DNA of 64,000 nucleotides from Cytobacillus oceanisediminis 2691 (GTDB lineage: Bacteria; Bacillota; Bacilli; Bacillales; Cytobacillaceae). The translations under genes and the position numbers were made by a program. Under the pieces are notes generated by a model. That model had not been told where the DNA came from and ran no database searches. It was given only the letters and a program-made list of their open reading frames with translations. Location of the stretch: contig NZ_VEEP01000001.1 in assembly GCF_007678455.1 (NCBI RefSeq), forward strand, positions 1-64,000, written 5' to 3'. Positions 6,794 through 15,881 of the stretch are shown here, piece after piece. Every line of letters starts with the position of its first letter. Positions within the stretch are counted from its first letter, which is position 1.

Positions 6794-8689
6794 ATGGATA
6801 TTTTAAAAAAGATTGAAATGTATCGCCAGGATGAAGAGAAGCTTAAGTGGGAAGGGACGTTCAGGGAATATCTTGAAATTGTAAAGGAACAGCCTTGGGT
6901 TGCTCAATCGGCACATTCGCGTGTATATAATATGATCAAAGACGCAGGAATTGAAAACGAAAAAGGAAAAAAAAGGTATTCCTTCTTTAGTTCCCAATTG
7001 TTTGGTCTTGAAGAGGCACTGGAAAGGCTTGTTGAAGAGTATTTTCATCCGGCGGCTAAAAGGCTGGATGTGAGGAAGCGGATCCTGCTGTTGATGGGCC
7101 CGGTAAGCGGCGGAAAATCCACCCTGGTCACCATGCTGAAAAGAGGGTTGGAGGCATACTCGCATACTGATAGAGGGGCGATCTACGCAATTAAGGGATG
7201 CCCTATGCATGAAGATCCGCTGCATATGATCCCGCATCATCTCCGCAAGGATTTTTATGATGAATATGGCATCAGGATTGAAGGCAATCTGTCGCCGCTT
7301 AATATGATGAGGCTTGACCAGGAGTATGGCGGCAGGATTGAAGATGTCATCGTTGAGAGAGTCTTCTTCTCAGAAGACAAAAGAACAGGGATTGGCACAT
7401 TCAGCCCTTCTGATCCTAAATCACAGGATATCGCGGATTTAACCGGAAGCATTGATTTCTCCACGATTGCCGAGTATGGTTCTGAATCCGATCCGCGGGC
7501 ATATCGCTTTGATGGTGAACTGAATAAAGCGAACCGGGGCATGATGGAGTTCCAGGAAATGCTGAAGTGTGACGAGAAATTCCTCTGGCATTTGCTGAGC
7601 CTGACGCAGGAAGGCAATTTTAAAGCGGGAAGATTCGCATTGATCAGTGCGGATGAATTGATTGTTGCCCATACCAATGAAACGGAATACCGTTCATTCA
7701 TTTCGAATAAAAAGAACGAAGCGCTACATTCACGTATAATTGTTATGCCGATACCGTACAACTTAAAAGTGTCCGAAGAAGAGAAAATTTATGACAAGAT
7801 GATCAGGGAAAGCGATGTGAACGATGTCCATATCGCGCCGCATACCCTAAGGGTTGCTGCAATGTTCACGATCCTTACACGCCTGAAGGATCCGAAAAAA
7901 GGTGATATTGACCTGATAAAGAAAATGAGGCTGTACGACGGTGAAAGTGTAGAGGGTTATAACCGGGCAGATGTTGAGGAATTGAAAAAAGAGCACCAGG
8001 ATGAGGGGATGAGCGGAATTGATCCTCGCTATGTTATCAATCGGATTTCCTCCACAATTATCAGGAAAGAAGTCAAAACGATCAATGCACTGGATGTATT
8101 ACGGTCATTGAAAGAGGGACTTGACCAGCACCCTTCGATCACTGCAGAAACAAGGGAACGTTATCTGAATTATATTTCCCTTGCCCGGAAAGAGTATGAT
8201 GATATCGCCAAGAAGGAAGTTCAAAAAGCATTCGTGTACTCATATGAAGAATCAGCTAAAACCCTTATGGATAATTACCTTGATAATGTTGAGGCCTATT
8301 GCAATAAGGCGAAGCTTCGCGATCCGCTCACTGGAGAGGAAATCAATCCGGATGAGAAGCTGATGCGTTCGATCGAGGAACAGATTGGCATTTCCGAAAA
8401 TGCGAAGAAAGCGTTCCGTGAAGAGATTTTAATCAGAATTTCTGCTTATGCGCGTAAAGGCAAGCGGTTTGATTATAATTCCCATGATCGCCTGCGTGAA
8501 GCGATCCAGAAAAAGCTGTTTGCTGATCTGAAGGATGTTGTGAAAATCACGACTTCCACGAAAACTCCTGATGAGACCCAGCTGAAGAAAATCAATAATG
8601 TTGTCGCAAGGCTAATTGATGAGCATGGCTACAACTCCACTTCCGCCAACGAATTGCTGCGGTATGTTGGAAGCTTATTAAATAGGTAG
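6794..8689 (+). CDS. prkA: PrkA family AAA+ protein
   Basis: A 631-residue sporulation-linked protein. Walker A is MGPVSGGKST (101-110) in an N-terminal AAA+ domain, and the C-terminal third resembles the kinase-like PrkA domain. It was named a serine protein kinase; later work on the B. subtilis protein reported Lon-like ATP-dependent protease activity, so function is best left as PrkA. The start at 6794 follows GGGGAGGT and matches the known N-terminus MDILKKIE; the open frame runs further upstream without a ribosome site. In B. subtilis prkA is under the mother-cell factor sigma-E; I could not identify a convincing sigma-E promoter here. yhbH lies just downstream, as usual. Confidence 0.93.
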   Translation: MDILKKIEMYRQDEEKLKWEGTFREYLEIVKEQPWVAQSAHSRVYNMIKDAGIENEKGKKRYSFFSSQLFGLEEALERLVEEYFHPAAKRLDVRKRILLLMGPVSGGKSTLVTMLKRGLEAYSHTDRGAIYAIKGCPMHEDPLHMIPHHLRKDFYDEYGIRIEGNLSPLNMMRLDQEYGGRIEDVIVERVFFSEDKRTGIGTFSPSDPKSQDIADLTGSIDFSTIAEYGSESDPRAYRFDGELNKANRGMMEFQEMLKCDEKFLWHLLSLTQEGNFKAGRFALISADELIVAHTNETEYRSFISNKKNEALHSRIIVMPIPYNLKVSEEEKIYDKMIRESDVNDVHIAPHTLRVAAMFTILTRLKDPKKGDIDLIKKMRLYDGESVEGYNRADVEELKKEHQDEGMSGIDPRYVINRISSTIIRKEVKTINALDVLRSLKEGLDQHPSITAETRERYLNYISLARKEYDDIAKKEVQKAFVYSYEESAKTLMDNYLDNVEAYCNKAKLRDPLTGEEINPDEKLMRSIEEQIGISENAKKAFREEILIRISAYARKGKRFDYNSHDRLREAIQKKLFADLKDVVKITTSTKTPDETQLKKINNVVARLIDEHGYNSTSANELLRYVGSLLNR

Positions 8690-8695
8690 ACAGCG

Positions 8696-8722
8696 GGGGC
8701 CTGCAGATTGCAGGTCCTTTTC
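8696..8722 (+). terminator. terminator after prkA
   Basis: GGCCTGCA/TGCAGGTCC hairpin followed by TTTT, just after the stop codon of prkA. Confidence 0.6.
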
Positions 8723-8785
8723 AACTTGGGTTAAGAGTTTATTTAGCATCCATAGAGGGAATAGTACAGGCAAGAGGTGATAAAG

Positions 8786-8980
8786 ATGGCAAAAGAAGAA
8801 GTACAAAAAGACTTAGCAAAAAACTATGTCCCTAAAAACAGTTCCATGGCCCGCAATGAAGATGAAATGGAAAATCTGGGCAAGCAAATGGAACATCGCC
8901 GCAGTGGCGAAGTTTTAAAAGAGGAATATGATAAAGTACCAGATCCAATTCAATTTGATAAAGCGAATGAAAAGAAATAA
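8786..8980 (+). CDS. small hydrophilic protein between prkA and yhbH
   Basis: A 64-residue, very charged protein starting MAKEEVQKDLAKNYVPKNSS, with no membrane helix, signal peptide or cysteine. The start follows AGAGGTGA by five bases, and a strong terminator lies directly after it, so it forms its own short transcription unit. The sequence does not fit the small acid-soluble spore protein families I know, and I do not recognise it. Its position between prkA and yhbH suggests, but does not show, a role in sporulation. Confidence 0.75.
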   Translation: MAKEEVQKDLAKNYVPKNSSMARNEDEMENLGKQMEHRRSGEVLKEEYDKVPDPIQFDKANEKK

Positions 8981-9011
8981 CCTTTGCGGATAATGCAAAG
9001 GTTATTTTTTT
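8979..9011 (+). terminator. terminator of the small prkA-yhbH gene
   Basis: Perfect 9-bp stem AACCTTTGC/GCAAAGGTT followed by ATTTTTTT. Confidence 0.9.
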
Positions 9012-9267
9012 GCCAAAAAAAGGTGAGCGTGTTATTGCGATATATAGTGCCTAACCTCAGCCCCTAAAAATAAATTCAATATGTAAAATGGGCTTGTCCT
9101 GCACTAGGAGAAAGCGGTAATTGTCAAAATTATTTGTAAATTATTTTGTCTTCTTGCATAAGATAGAGTAATTACATCTCCCCTGTGGTTTACGGCCATC
9201 GGGATATTGTATGAAAGTAGTTTGTATTATGTTACTCAAAATGAAAATTTCAAAGGAGGGGTTGAAA

Positions 9268-10437
9268 ATGACCGATGAAAGCAGTCACCAGTTTGTGATT
9301 TCCCAGGAAGATTGGTCCCTCCACCGCAAAGGACATGATGACCAACAGCGCCATCAGGAAAAGGTGCAGGAAGCAATCAAGAGCAATCTGCCTGATTTGA
9401 TCACAGAAGAGAACATTATCATGTCCAACGGCAGGGATGTCGTAAAGATTCCGATAAGGTCACTGGATGAGTACAAAATCCGTTATAACTATGATAAGAA
9501 CAAACATGTAGGCCAGGGCAACGGAGATTCAAAGATTGGGGATGTTGTCGCCCGGGATGGCTCAGGCCAACAGCAGGGACCAGGCAAAGGCCAGGGTGCA
9601 GGAGACCAGGCCGGGGAAGATTATTACGAAGCAGAAGTATCGATGATGGAGATTGAGGAGGCCCTATTCAAGGAGTTGGAGCTTCCGAACCTCAAGAAGA
9701 AGGAAGAACAGGAACATCTTGTCGAAAACATCGAATTCAATGACATCAGGAAGACAGGGCTCATGGGGAATATTGATAAGAAGCGCACAATGATGTCAGC
9801 TTATAAACGAAATGCGATGACCGGAAAACCAGCTTTCCATCCAATCTACAAGGAGGATCTGAAGTTTAAGACCTGGAATGAGGTTGTGAAGCCAGACTCG
9901 AAGGCTGTAGTGCTTGCGATGATGGATACGAGCGGAAGTATGGGACTTTGGGAAAAATATATGGCGAGAAGCTTTTTCTTCTGGATGACCCGTTTCCTTC
10001 GCTCTAAATATGAAACAGTCGAAATTGAATTCATTGCACATCATACCGAAGCAAAGGTCGTAACCGAGGAAGATTTTTTCTCAAAAGGAGAAAGCGGCGG
10101 TACAATTTGTTCGTCCGCCTATCGAAAAGCTTTAGAACTTATAGAATTGAAGTACAATCCAAGCAAGTTCAATATTTATCCATTCCACTTTTCCGATGGT
10201 GATAACCTGACCTCCGACAATGCCCGCTGTGTAAAATTAGTTGAAGAACTGATGAAGGTCTCCAATATGTTTGGCTATGGAGAAGTCAATCAGTACAACC
10301 GCCACTCGACCCTAATGTCCGCGTATAAAAACATTAAAGATGAACATTTCAGATACTATATCCTCAAGCAAAAAGCCGATGTATTCCATGCCATGAAGAG
10401 CTTTTTCAAACAAGAAGAAAATAAAATGTACGCTTAA
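9268..10437 (+). CDS. yhbH: sporulation protein YhbH (UPF0229)
   Basis: A 389-residue protein of the YhbH/YeaH family. The N-terminal half is charged and contains a Gly/Gln-rich linker near residues 95-115 ([16 protein letters not shown]). The second half is a von Willebrand A-like domain with the metal-site motif MMDTSGSMG near residue 220. Partnership with PrkA is conserved across bacteria, and both belong to sporulation or stress responses; the molecular role is unknown. Start chosen at 9268 because AAAGGAGGGG precedes it by six bases; the frame continues upstream to 9211 without a better signal. A strong terminator follows. Confidence 0.93.
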   Translation: MTDESSHQFVISQEDWSLHRKGHDDQQRHQEKVQEAIKSNLPDLITEENIIMSNGRDVVKIPIRSLDEYKIRYNYDKNKHVGQGNGDSKIGDVVARDGSGQQQGPGKGQGAGDQAGEDYYEAEVSMMEIEEALFKELELPNLKKKEEQEHLVENIEFNDIRKTGLMGNIDKKRTMMSAYKRNAMTGKPAFHPIYKEDLKFKTWNEVVKPDSKAVVLAMMDTSGSMGLWEKYMARSFFFWMTRFLRSKYETVEIEFIAHHTEAKVVTEEDFFSKGESGGTICSSAYRKALELIELKYNPSKFNIYPFHFSDGDNLTSDNARCVKLVEELMKVSNMFGYGEVNQYNRHSTLMSAYKNIKDEHFRYYILKQKADVFHAMKSFFKQEENKMYA

Positions 10438-10438
10438 A

Positions 10439-10475
10439 CAAAAATCGGCAGGGTAGAATCCCTGCCGATTTTTCC
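10439..10475. terminator. terminator between convergent yhbH and the C39-like gene
   Basis: Stem AAATCGGCAGGG/CCCTGCCGATTT with A-rich left and T-rich right flanks, usable from both sides. Confidence 0.88.
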
Positions 10476-10493
10476 TATTATCCTCTTAAACTG

Positions 10494-11297
10494 TTACTTT
10501 TCGATGCCTATTGCCTGGCTGCCCATTTGAATCCATGCTTGTTCAAATGCTTTGCGTGAAACAGTCTTGTAGCCTGTAACATCAAGAGGGTCGTTGATGT
10601 ATAAGTAATTTTCGTCATAGCCGACGATTAATACACTGTGTTCTCTGTATGTAATCTTGACATCACCGGTATTGGTTTTCCAGGTTGTGAACTCGGATTC
10701 TGGCAATGGGGCAAACGTCGAATTAATGATGACCCAGACCGGCGAACCGCTGTCAAGCAGCTCAGTTACTGCCTTAAACGGCTGTCCAGTCACATCCTTG
10801 ACCTTTCCTGGAAGGAAGGTTTCTGCAAGGTTGGCGACTGGTCCATGATAAACACCGTAACCAGATTTGCTGAATGTATAAATATCGCCAACAAATCCAT
10901 CATACGGGTTGCCTCTGACATAATTCGCGTCACGGAAGGGAATTTTATGTATTTTCTGGGCTAAAGTCATCTTATCCACTGCAATTCCTTCATATTGCAG
11001 CAGCATGGACAAACTGGTTACTTCACACCCTCGCTGCAATTCGGGGAGCTGGCTCACGTGTGGGACCCCGTCAATGAGGATTTTTTCTTCTTTATTCGTA
11101 AAATTTTTAAGAAGTGTTTTATTTTCGATATTCTTGTTCACGAGATGGGCTTTAGTCCTGGTAATTTTGGGTGCTTCTTCTGTTTTAGCCTCTGCTGTAG
11201 GGTTTTCAATCGATCGGATCTTCTCGCCACCGAGGAAGGTAACAAGGAAAATGACTCCTATTGACAATGTCCTGAAAAAGATTTTTTTATTCAACAA
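10494..11297 (-). CDS. C39-like cysteine peptidase domain protein (YvpB-like)
   Basis: A 267-residue exported protein. A signal sequence or anchor occupies about residues 3-23, then a charged linker. The papain-like C39_2 domain has PELQRGCEVTSLSMLL with the nucleophile Cys, the His in YREHSVLIVG and NDPLD for the third residue. It probably acts at the cell surface; the substrate is unknown. Translation appears to begin at TTG: two TTG codons (11297 and 11294) follow GGAGA, the second with the better spacing. It is convergent with yhbH. Confidence 0.82.
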   Translation of the reverse strand: MLNKKIFFRTLSIGVIFLVTFLGGEKIRSIENPTAEAKTEEAPKITRTKAHLVNKNIENKTLLKNFTNKEEKILIDGVPHVSQLPELQRGCEVTSLSMLLQYEGIAVDKMTLAQKIHKIPFRDANYVRGNPYDGFVGDIYTFSKSGYGVYHGPVANLAETFLPGKVKDVTGQPFKAVTELLDSGSPVWVIINSTFAPLPESEFTTWKTNTGDVKITYREHSVLIVGYDENYLYINDPLDVTGYKTVSRKAFEQAWIQMGSQAIGIEK

Positions 11298-11604
11298 ATC
11301 GTCTCCTTACAACATCTCTATATCAATCTTATACAACTTTCGACATGGATTCAATAGACTAATAGATTGTAAATGGATAATTTGTGGAAAATAAATAAAA
11401 TTGTGCTTCCAGAACCATAAATTTCTGTTTTCAACAGGCGGATACAAAAAGGAATTTTTAGATTGCAACTTTTAAAAGTCTTTAAACCCACATTTTTATG
11501 GCTGTATCAGGCCATACTAACTTTGTTATGAGTCAATCTTTTTAAAAAAACCTAAAGTTATGTTAGGGTATTAAAGTGTCATTTTTATTGAAAGGAGTTT
11601 TATG
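11298..11604 (+). other. intergenic region upstream of the betaine transporter gene
   Basis: About 300 A/T-rich bases between divergent genes. I see a small inverted repeat CCTAA/TTAGG near 11551-11566 and a GGGTAT that resembles a sigma-B -10 box, but no matching -35 box. No promoter is called. Confidence 0.3.
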
Positions 11605-13119
11605 ATGAAAAAGGATTCATCAGTATTTTTCATATCGGCCGGGATTTTGCTTCTGATGGTCCTGTTCGGTGTATTTGTACCAGATAAGCTTGAATCAGTA
11701 ACAGCCAATATTCAGGCTTTCATAACTGATTCTTTAGGATGGTATTATTTAATCCTTGTATCTTTAATTGTTATTGTGTGTCTTTATTTCCTCATTAGCC
11801 CACTGGGGAAAATCAGGCTTGGCAGGCAGGACGACCGTCCGGAATTTTCGACGCTGAGCTGGTATGCGATGCTGTTCAGTGCCGGGATGGGGATCGGACT
11901 GGTTTTCTGGGGAACTGCTGAGCCAATAAGCCATTTTATGGTATCAACACCGACGGGATCGGAACCGGGATCGAATCAGGCTATCCGTGATTCAATGAGA
12001 TTCACATTTTTCCATTGGGGCATCCATGCCTGGGCCATTTACGGAATTGTCGCCTTAGTTCTTGCTTATTTCAATTTCCGCCATGGTAAGCCTGGACTGA
12101 TCAGTGCCACACTTGGACCAATTCTAGGTGAACGCACTGAAGGGACCGCAGGAAAAGTAGTCGATGTAATTTCTGTCGTCGCGACAGTTATTGGTGTGGC
12201 AACAACTTTAGGATTTGGAGCTGTACAAATTAACGGGGGGCTTTCTTACCTGTTTGGAATTCCTGCTAGTTTCTTGACCCAATTACTAATTGTCCTGATT
12301 GTCACCATTTTATTCATGATTTCAGCATGGTCAGGATTAGGGAAAGGGATTAAGATCCTGAGCAATGTTAATATGCTTTTGGCAGGTCTATTGCTGTTAG
12401 CCATGCTGATTCTTGGACCAACTCAATTTATCCTGAATCTATTCACCAATACTATTGGTACCTATCTTCAGAACCTTCCTTCAATGAGCTTCCGTATTTC
12501 ACCGCTGAATGAAGATGTGCGTTCATGGATAAACGGATGGACCATTTTCTATTGGGCTTGGTGGATTGCATGGGCGCCATTTGTAGGGATTTTTATAGCT
12601 CGAGTTTCTAAAGGCCGTACGATAAGGGAGTTTGTTTTTGGAGTTCTTCTTGTACCTTCCCTGATTGGCTTCCTATGGTTTTCCGCATTTGGGGGTTCTG
12701 CGATTAAATTGGAGCAGGAGGGGATTGCAAAAATCTCTGAGCTGGCGACCGAAGAAGCATTATTTGGCGTATTCGCGAATTACCCAATGAGTTCATTGTT
12801 ATCTATTCTTGCAATGATTCTGATTGGTACTTTCTTCATCACTTCAGCGGATTCAGGGACATTTGTTTTAGGCATGATGACAACTAATGGGTCCCTGACA
12901 CCAGGCAACCGAATCAAATTCATTTGGGGAATCATGCTAGCGGCAATATCCCTAGTACTGCTATACTCTGGCGGATTACAGGCACTGCAAAATACAATGA
13001 TCGTCGCTGCGCTGCCATTCTCCATCATCATGGCGATGATGGCCTTAAGTCTAATAAAAGCATTAAACAAAGAGGCAAGAGAGCTAGGAATCGGGAAAAT
13101 CCCTAAGCGAAAGCAGTAA
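11605..13119 (+). CDS. opuD: BCCT family glycine betaine transporter OpuD
   Basis: A roughly 504-residue membrane protein with 12 predicted helices, matching B. subtilis OpuD along its length. The glycine-rich GMGIGLVFWGTAEPISH lies near residue 95, and the Trp-rich substrate box FYWAWWIAWAPFVGIF near 315-330. BCCT carriers of this type import betaine with Na+ during osmotic stress. AAAGGAG precedes two tandem ATGs (11602, 11605); the second has the usual spacing. Choline or carnitine specificity cannot be excluded from sequence alone. Confidence 0.92.
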   Translation: MKKDSSVFFISAGILLLMVLFGVFVPDKLESVTANIQAFITDSLGWYYLILVSLIVIVCLYFLISPLGKIRLGRQDDRPEFSTLSWYAMLFSAGMGIGLVFWGTAEPISHFMVSTPTGSEPGSNQAIRDSMRFTFFHWGIHAWAIYGIVALVLAYFNFRHGKPGLISATLGPILGERTEGTAGKVVDVISVVATVIGVATTLGFGAVQINGGLSYLFGIPASFLTQLLIVLIVTILFMISAWSGLGKGIKILSNVNMLLAGLLLLAMLILGPTQFILNLFTNTIGTYLQNLPSMSFRISPLNEDVRSWINGWTIFYWAWWIAWAPFVGIFIARVSKGRTIREFVFGVLLVPSLIGFLWFSAFGGSAIKLEQEGIAKISELATEEALFGVFANYPMSSLLSILAMILIGTFFITSADSGTFVLGMMTTNGSLTPGNRIKFIWGIMLAAISLVLLYSGGLQALQNTMIVAALPFSIIMAMMALSLIKALNKEARELGIGKIPKRKQ

Positions 13120-13164
13120 ATGATCAAGGCTCTTGGCATAATTGAAAAGCAGCAATCAATTTGA

Positions 13165-13203
13165 AAAAAGGCATTCTTCCATTATGAGGAGGATGCCTTT
13201 TTG
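13165..13203 (+). terminator. terminator after opuD
   Basis: Stem AAAGGCAT-TCTTCC paired with the GA-rich arm ending ATGCCTTT, then T-run. Confidence 0.8.
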
Positions 13204-13298
13204 TGGTTTAATATTATTAGTTGTTGATTAATACGTTCAAAAAGATTAATCATATGTAAAGATAAGGAGATTTATGAACATTTTGTTCTTTTTAAAAT

Positions 13299-13312
13299 TG
13301 TAAATGTTTTCA
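13299..13312 (+). promoter_or_regulatory. cre-like site upstream of deoR
   Basis: TGTAAATGTTTTCA matches the catabolite-responsive consensus TGWNANCGNTNWCA at all positions but one. A GAACA/TGTTC inverted repeat (about 13276-13288) lies just before it. CcpA control is inferred. Confidence 0.45.
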
Positions 13313-13371
13313 TTTGGATTTTTTGTTAAAATGAAGGTATTGAATTTATGTCATTTCCAAAGGTGATCAGA

Positions 13372-14310
13372 ATGGAAAAAGAAAAATTATTGAAGATAAT
13401 CGAGGCTGCAAAGCTATATTATCTACTGGATTATAACCAGAATGATATCGCAAAAGAATTGGGAGTGTCGCGACCGACAGTTTCGAGGTTCCTTCAGATA
13501 GCGAAGCAGGAGGGGATTGTCGACATCAAGATCATGGATCCGACTGAGGATGTCGAGAATCTGTCATTGCAGCTTGAACAAAAGTTTGGGCTCAAAAAGG
13601 CGATTGTTACCCATATTCCCCAATATGATGACACTGTCATCAAAACATATCTTGGGGAGAAGGCGGCTTCTTTTTTGAATGAAGTGGTTGAGCATGATGA
13701 TATCATTGGTGTAACGTGGGGAACGACGCTTTACCACGTGGCTCTGGAACTGAAACAGAAGCCGTGTAAGAATGTCAAGGTAGTCCAGTTGAAAGGCGGT
13801 GTCAGCCATTCTGAAACGAATACATATGCGAATGAAATCCTGTATTTGTTCGGCAAGGCCTTCAACAGTGCACCACACCACCTGCCGCTCCCGGCAATCG
13901 TCGACCATGTCGTAGTGAAGCAGGCAATGGAGGCGGACAGGCATATCAAAAAAATCCTCGAAATGGGGAAGCAGTCCAACATCGCCGTCTATACAATCGG
14001 GCCGATTAAATCCGAATCTCTATTGTTCCAGTTAGGCTATTTTACAGAAGAGGACCTGCAAGTCATCTATTCTAAAGCCGTAGGGGATATTTGTTCCCGA
14101 TTCTTCGATAAGGACGGCCAGGTATGTAACGAAAATCTCAATGCGAGAACATTGGGGATCGAGCTGGAAGAGTTAAAAAAGAAAAAGTATTCTATTTTAG
14201 TGGCAGGAGGAGCCCATAAAATTGAAGGTATTTATGGTGCTTTAAAAGGGAATTATACAAATGTGCTTGTAACAGACCAGTTCACAGCAAAGTTCCTGTT
14301 GGATAAATAA
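13372..14310 (+). CDS. deoR: DeoR-type (SorC family) transcriptional regulator
   Basis: A 312-residue regulator closely matching B. subtilis DeoR. The helix-turn-helix is YNQNDIAKELGVSRPTVSRF near residues 21-40, and the rest is the SorC-type sugar-phosphate-binding domain, with VVQLKGGVSHSETNTYANEI, GDICSRFFD and ILVAGGAHK. DeoR represses deoxyribonucleoside catabolism and is released by deoxyribose-5-phosphate. The adjacent target here is nupC; dra and pdp, the usual operon partners, are not in this window. The start at 13372 follows AAAGGTGAT; ATG 13348 lacks a site. Confidence 0.9.
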   Translation: MEKEKLLKIIEAAKLYYLLDYNQNDIAKELGVSRPTVSRFLQIAKQEGIVDIKIMDPTEDVENLSLQLEQKFGLKKAIVTHIPQYDDTVIKTYLGEKAASFLNEVVEHDDIIGVTWGTTLYHVALELKQKPCKNVKVVQLKGGVSHSETNTYANEILYLFGKAFNSAPHHLPLPAIVDHVVVKQAMEADRHIKKILEMGKQSNIAVYTIGPIKSESLLFQLGYFTEEDLQVIYSKAVGDICSRFFDKDGQVCNENLNARTLGIELEELKKKKYSILVAGGAHKIEGIYGALKGNYTNVLVTDQFTAKFLLDK

Positions 14311-14422
14311 AGGTTTAATAGTTGTACTTAATGAGAAAAGCCATAAGGTACAATCAGATACCCGATAGGTTTTCGGCCTTGAGGGTATTTTTGTCGAAAA
14401 AATGAAAAGGTATTATTTTCAT

Positions 14423-14507
14423 TTTACATTTGTTCAAAAACATATTTACAAAAGTTCTTTAGGTCTGATATATTTGCTATAGAAAGTTTAAGTTAAACAA
14501 ATGTAAA
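14423..14507 (+). promoter_or_regulatory. candidate DeoR operator pair upstream of nupC
   Basis: A perfect 12-bp inverted pair, TTTACATTTGTT (14423-14434) and AACAAATGTAAA (14496-14507), flanks the presumed nupC promoter region. Widely spaced inverted sites suit a multimeric SorC-family repressor that loops DNA. The binding protein is inferred. Confidence 0.5.
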
Positions 14508-14515
14508 CGTTTTAA
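14502..14515 (+). promoter_or_regulatory. imperfect cre site
   Basis: TGTAAACGTTTTAA fits the cre consensus except at the penultimate base. It overlaps the right-hand arm of the candidate DeoR operator. Confidence 0.4.
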
Positions 14516-14536
14516 AGAAATTTTTTTCAAACTATT

Positions 14537-14550
14537 TGTAAACGGTAACA
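14537..14550 (+). promoter_or_regulatory. consensus cre site upstream of nupC
   Basis: TGTAAACGGTAACA matches TGWNANCGNTNWCA at every position. It lies 27 bp before the nupC start codon, a place where bound CcpA would block transcription. B. subtilis dra-nupC-pdp is also under catabolite repression. Confidence 0.7.
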
Positions 14551-14576
14551 AATAACACAACAAGAGGTGGGTCAAA

Positions 14577-15791
14577 ATGAATATCTTATGGGGCTTGATG
14601 GGAATAGCTGTTGTTCTGGGAATTGCATTCATTTTCTCAAATAACAAGAAATCCATCAATTTGCGCACAATCATTGGTGGAATGGCAATTCAATTCATCT
14701 TCGCTTTCGCTGTACTGAAGTGGGAAACAGGGAAGCTGCTATTGAAAAAACTCTCGCTTGCTGTCAATGAAATCGTCAATTATACAGACGCTGGCGTGCA
14801 ATTCTTGTTTGGCGGCTTGTTCCAGGCCGAAAATATTGGGTTTGTATTCGCTTTTCAAGTATTAACTGTCGTCATTTTCTTCTCTTCTTTGATTTCTGTT
14901 CTTTACTATCTGGGAATCATGCAATTAATCATCAAGTTCCTGGGCGGAGGACTTTCTAAATTACTGGGAACGAGCAAAGCTGAATCACTTTCAGCAGCAG
15001 CAAACATTTTTGTTGGACAGACTGAGGCACCACTTGTCATTAAGCCATACATTGCTAAAATGACTCAATCTGAACTTTTTGCAGTAATGGTAGGTGGACT
15101 AGCTTCCGTTGCGGGCTCTGTTTTAATTGGTTATTCTTTATTGGGTGTTCCTTTGGAATACTTGCTTGCAGCAAGTTTCATGGCTGCTCCGGCAGGGTTG
15201 GTATTGGCTAAAATCATGATTCCAGAAACAGAGAAATCTGAAACATCTGATGAGCTAAGGATGGAAAAAGACACAGAATCAGCGAACGTCATCGATGCTG
15301 CGGCCAGAGGTGCAAGTACAGGTCTTCAATTAGCTTTGAATATTGGTGCAATGTTGCTTGCGTTCATCGCATTGATTGCATTAATCAACGGTATTATTGG
15401 ATTCTTAGGAGGATTCTTCGGTGCCGATAATCTAACACTTGAAACGATTCTTGGCTTTGTATTTGCTCCGCTTGCTTTCGCTATTGGTGTTCCTTGGGAT
15501 GAAGCAGTTAAAGCTGGCGGATTCATTGGACAAAAATTGATCTTGAATGAATTTGTAGCTTATTCATCATTTGCGCCGCAAATCGATCAATTATCTGCTA
15601 AAACAGTAGCAATCATCAGTTTCGCGCTATGTGGATTCGCAAACGTATCTTCCATGGGAATCCTGCTTGGCGGACTTGGAAGCCTTGCCCCAAATCGCCG
15701 TGCTGACATCGCGAAAATGGGTGTACGATCAATCATTGCTGGTATGCTTGCGTCATTATTGAGTGCAGCAATGGCAGGTATGTTGTTATAA
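14577..15791 (+). CDS. nupC: nucleoside permease NupC (CNT family)
   Basis: A 404-residue concentrative nucleoside transporter with about ten membrane helices. Family signatures visible are NIFVGQTEAPLVIKPY (about 143-158), GGLASVAGSVLIGY, GFVFAPLAFAIGVPWDEA and the C-terminal SFALCGFANVSSMGILLGGL. It imports nucleosides, probably with protons. AGAGGTGG precedes the ATG. It follows deoR in the same orientation with 266 bp of regulatory DNA between, so the regulator and its target are adjacent but may be separately transcribed. Confidence 0.93.
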   Translation: MNILWGLMGIAVVLGIAFIFSNNKKSINLRTIIGGMAIQFIFAFAVLKWETGKLLLKKLSLAVNEIVNYTDAGVQFLFGGLFQAENIGFVFAFQVLTVVIFFSSLISVLYYLGIMQLIIKFLGGGLSKLLGTSKAESLSAAANIFVGQTEAPLVIKPYIAKMTQSELFAVMVGGLASVAGSVLIGYSLLGVPLEYLLAASFMAAPAGLVLAKIMIPETEKSETSDELRMEKDTESANVIDAAARGASTGLQLALNIGAMLLAFIALIALINGIIGFLGGFFGADNLTLETILGFVFAPLAFAIGVPWDEAVKAGGFIGQKLILNEFVAYSSFAPQIDQLSAKTVAIISFALCGFANVSSMGILLGGLGSLAPNRRADIAKMGVRSIIAGMLASLLSAAMAGMLL

Positions 15792-15801
15792 TAAATGACT
15801 G

Positions 15802-15834
15802 AAAAGAGAGGGACCTGGTCCTTCTCTTTTTTTG
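15802..15834 (+). terminator. terminator after nupC
   Basis: GAGAGGGACC/GGTCCTTCTC hairpin followed by TTTTTTT. Confidence 0.85.
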
Positions 15835-15881
15835 CTTTGAGTTATAATAGAAGAAAACCGAACGGAAAGCTGTGATGATGA

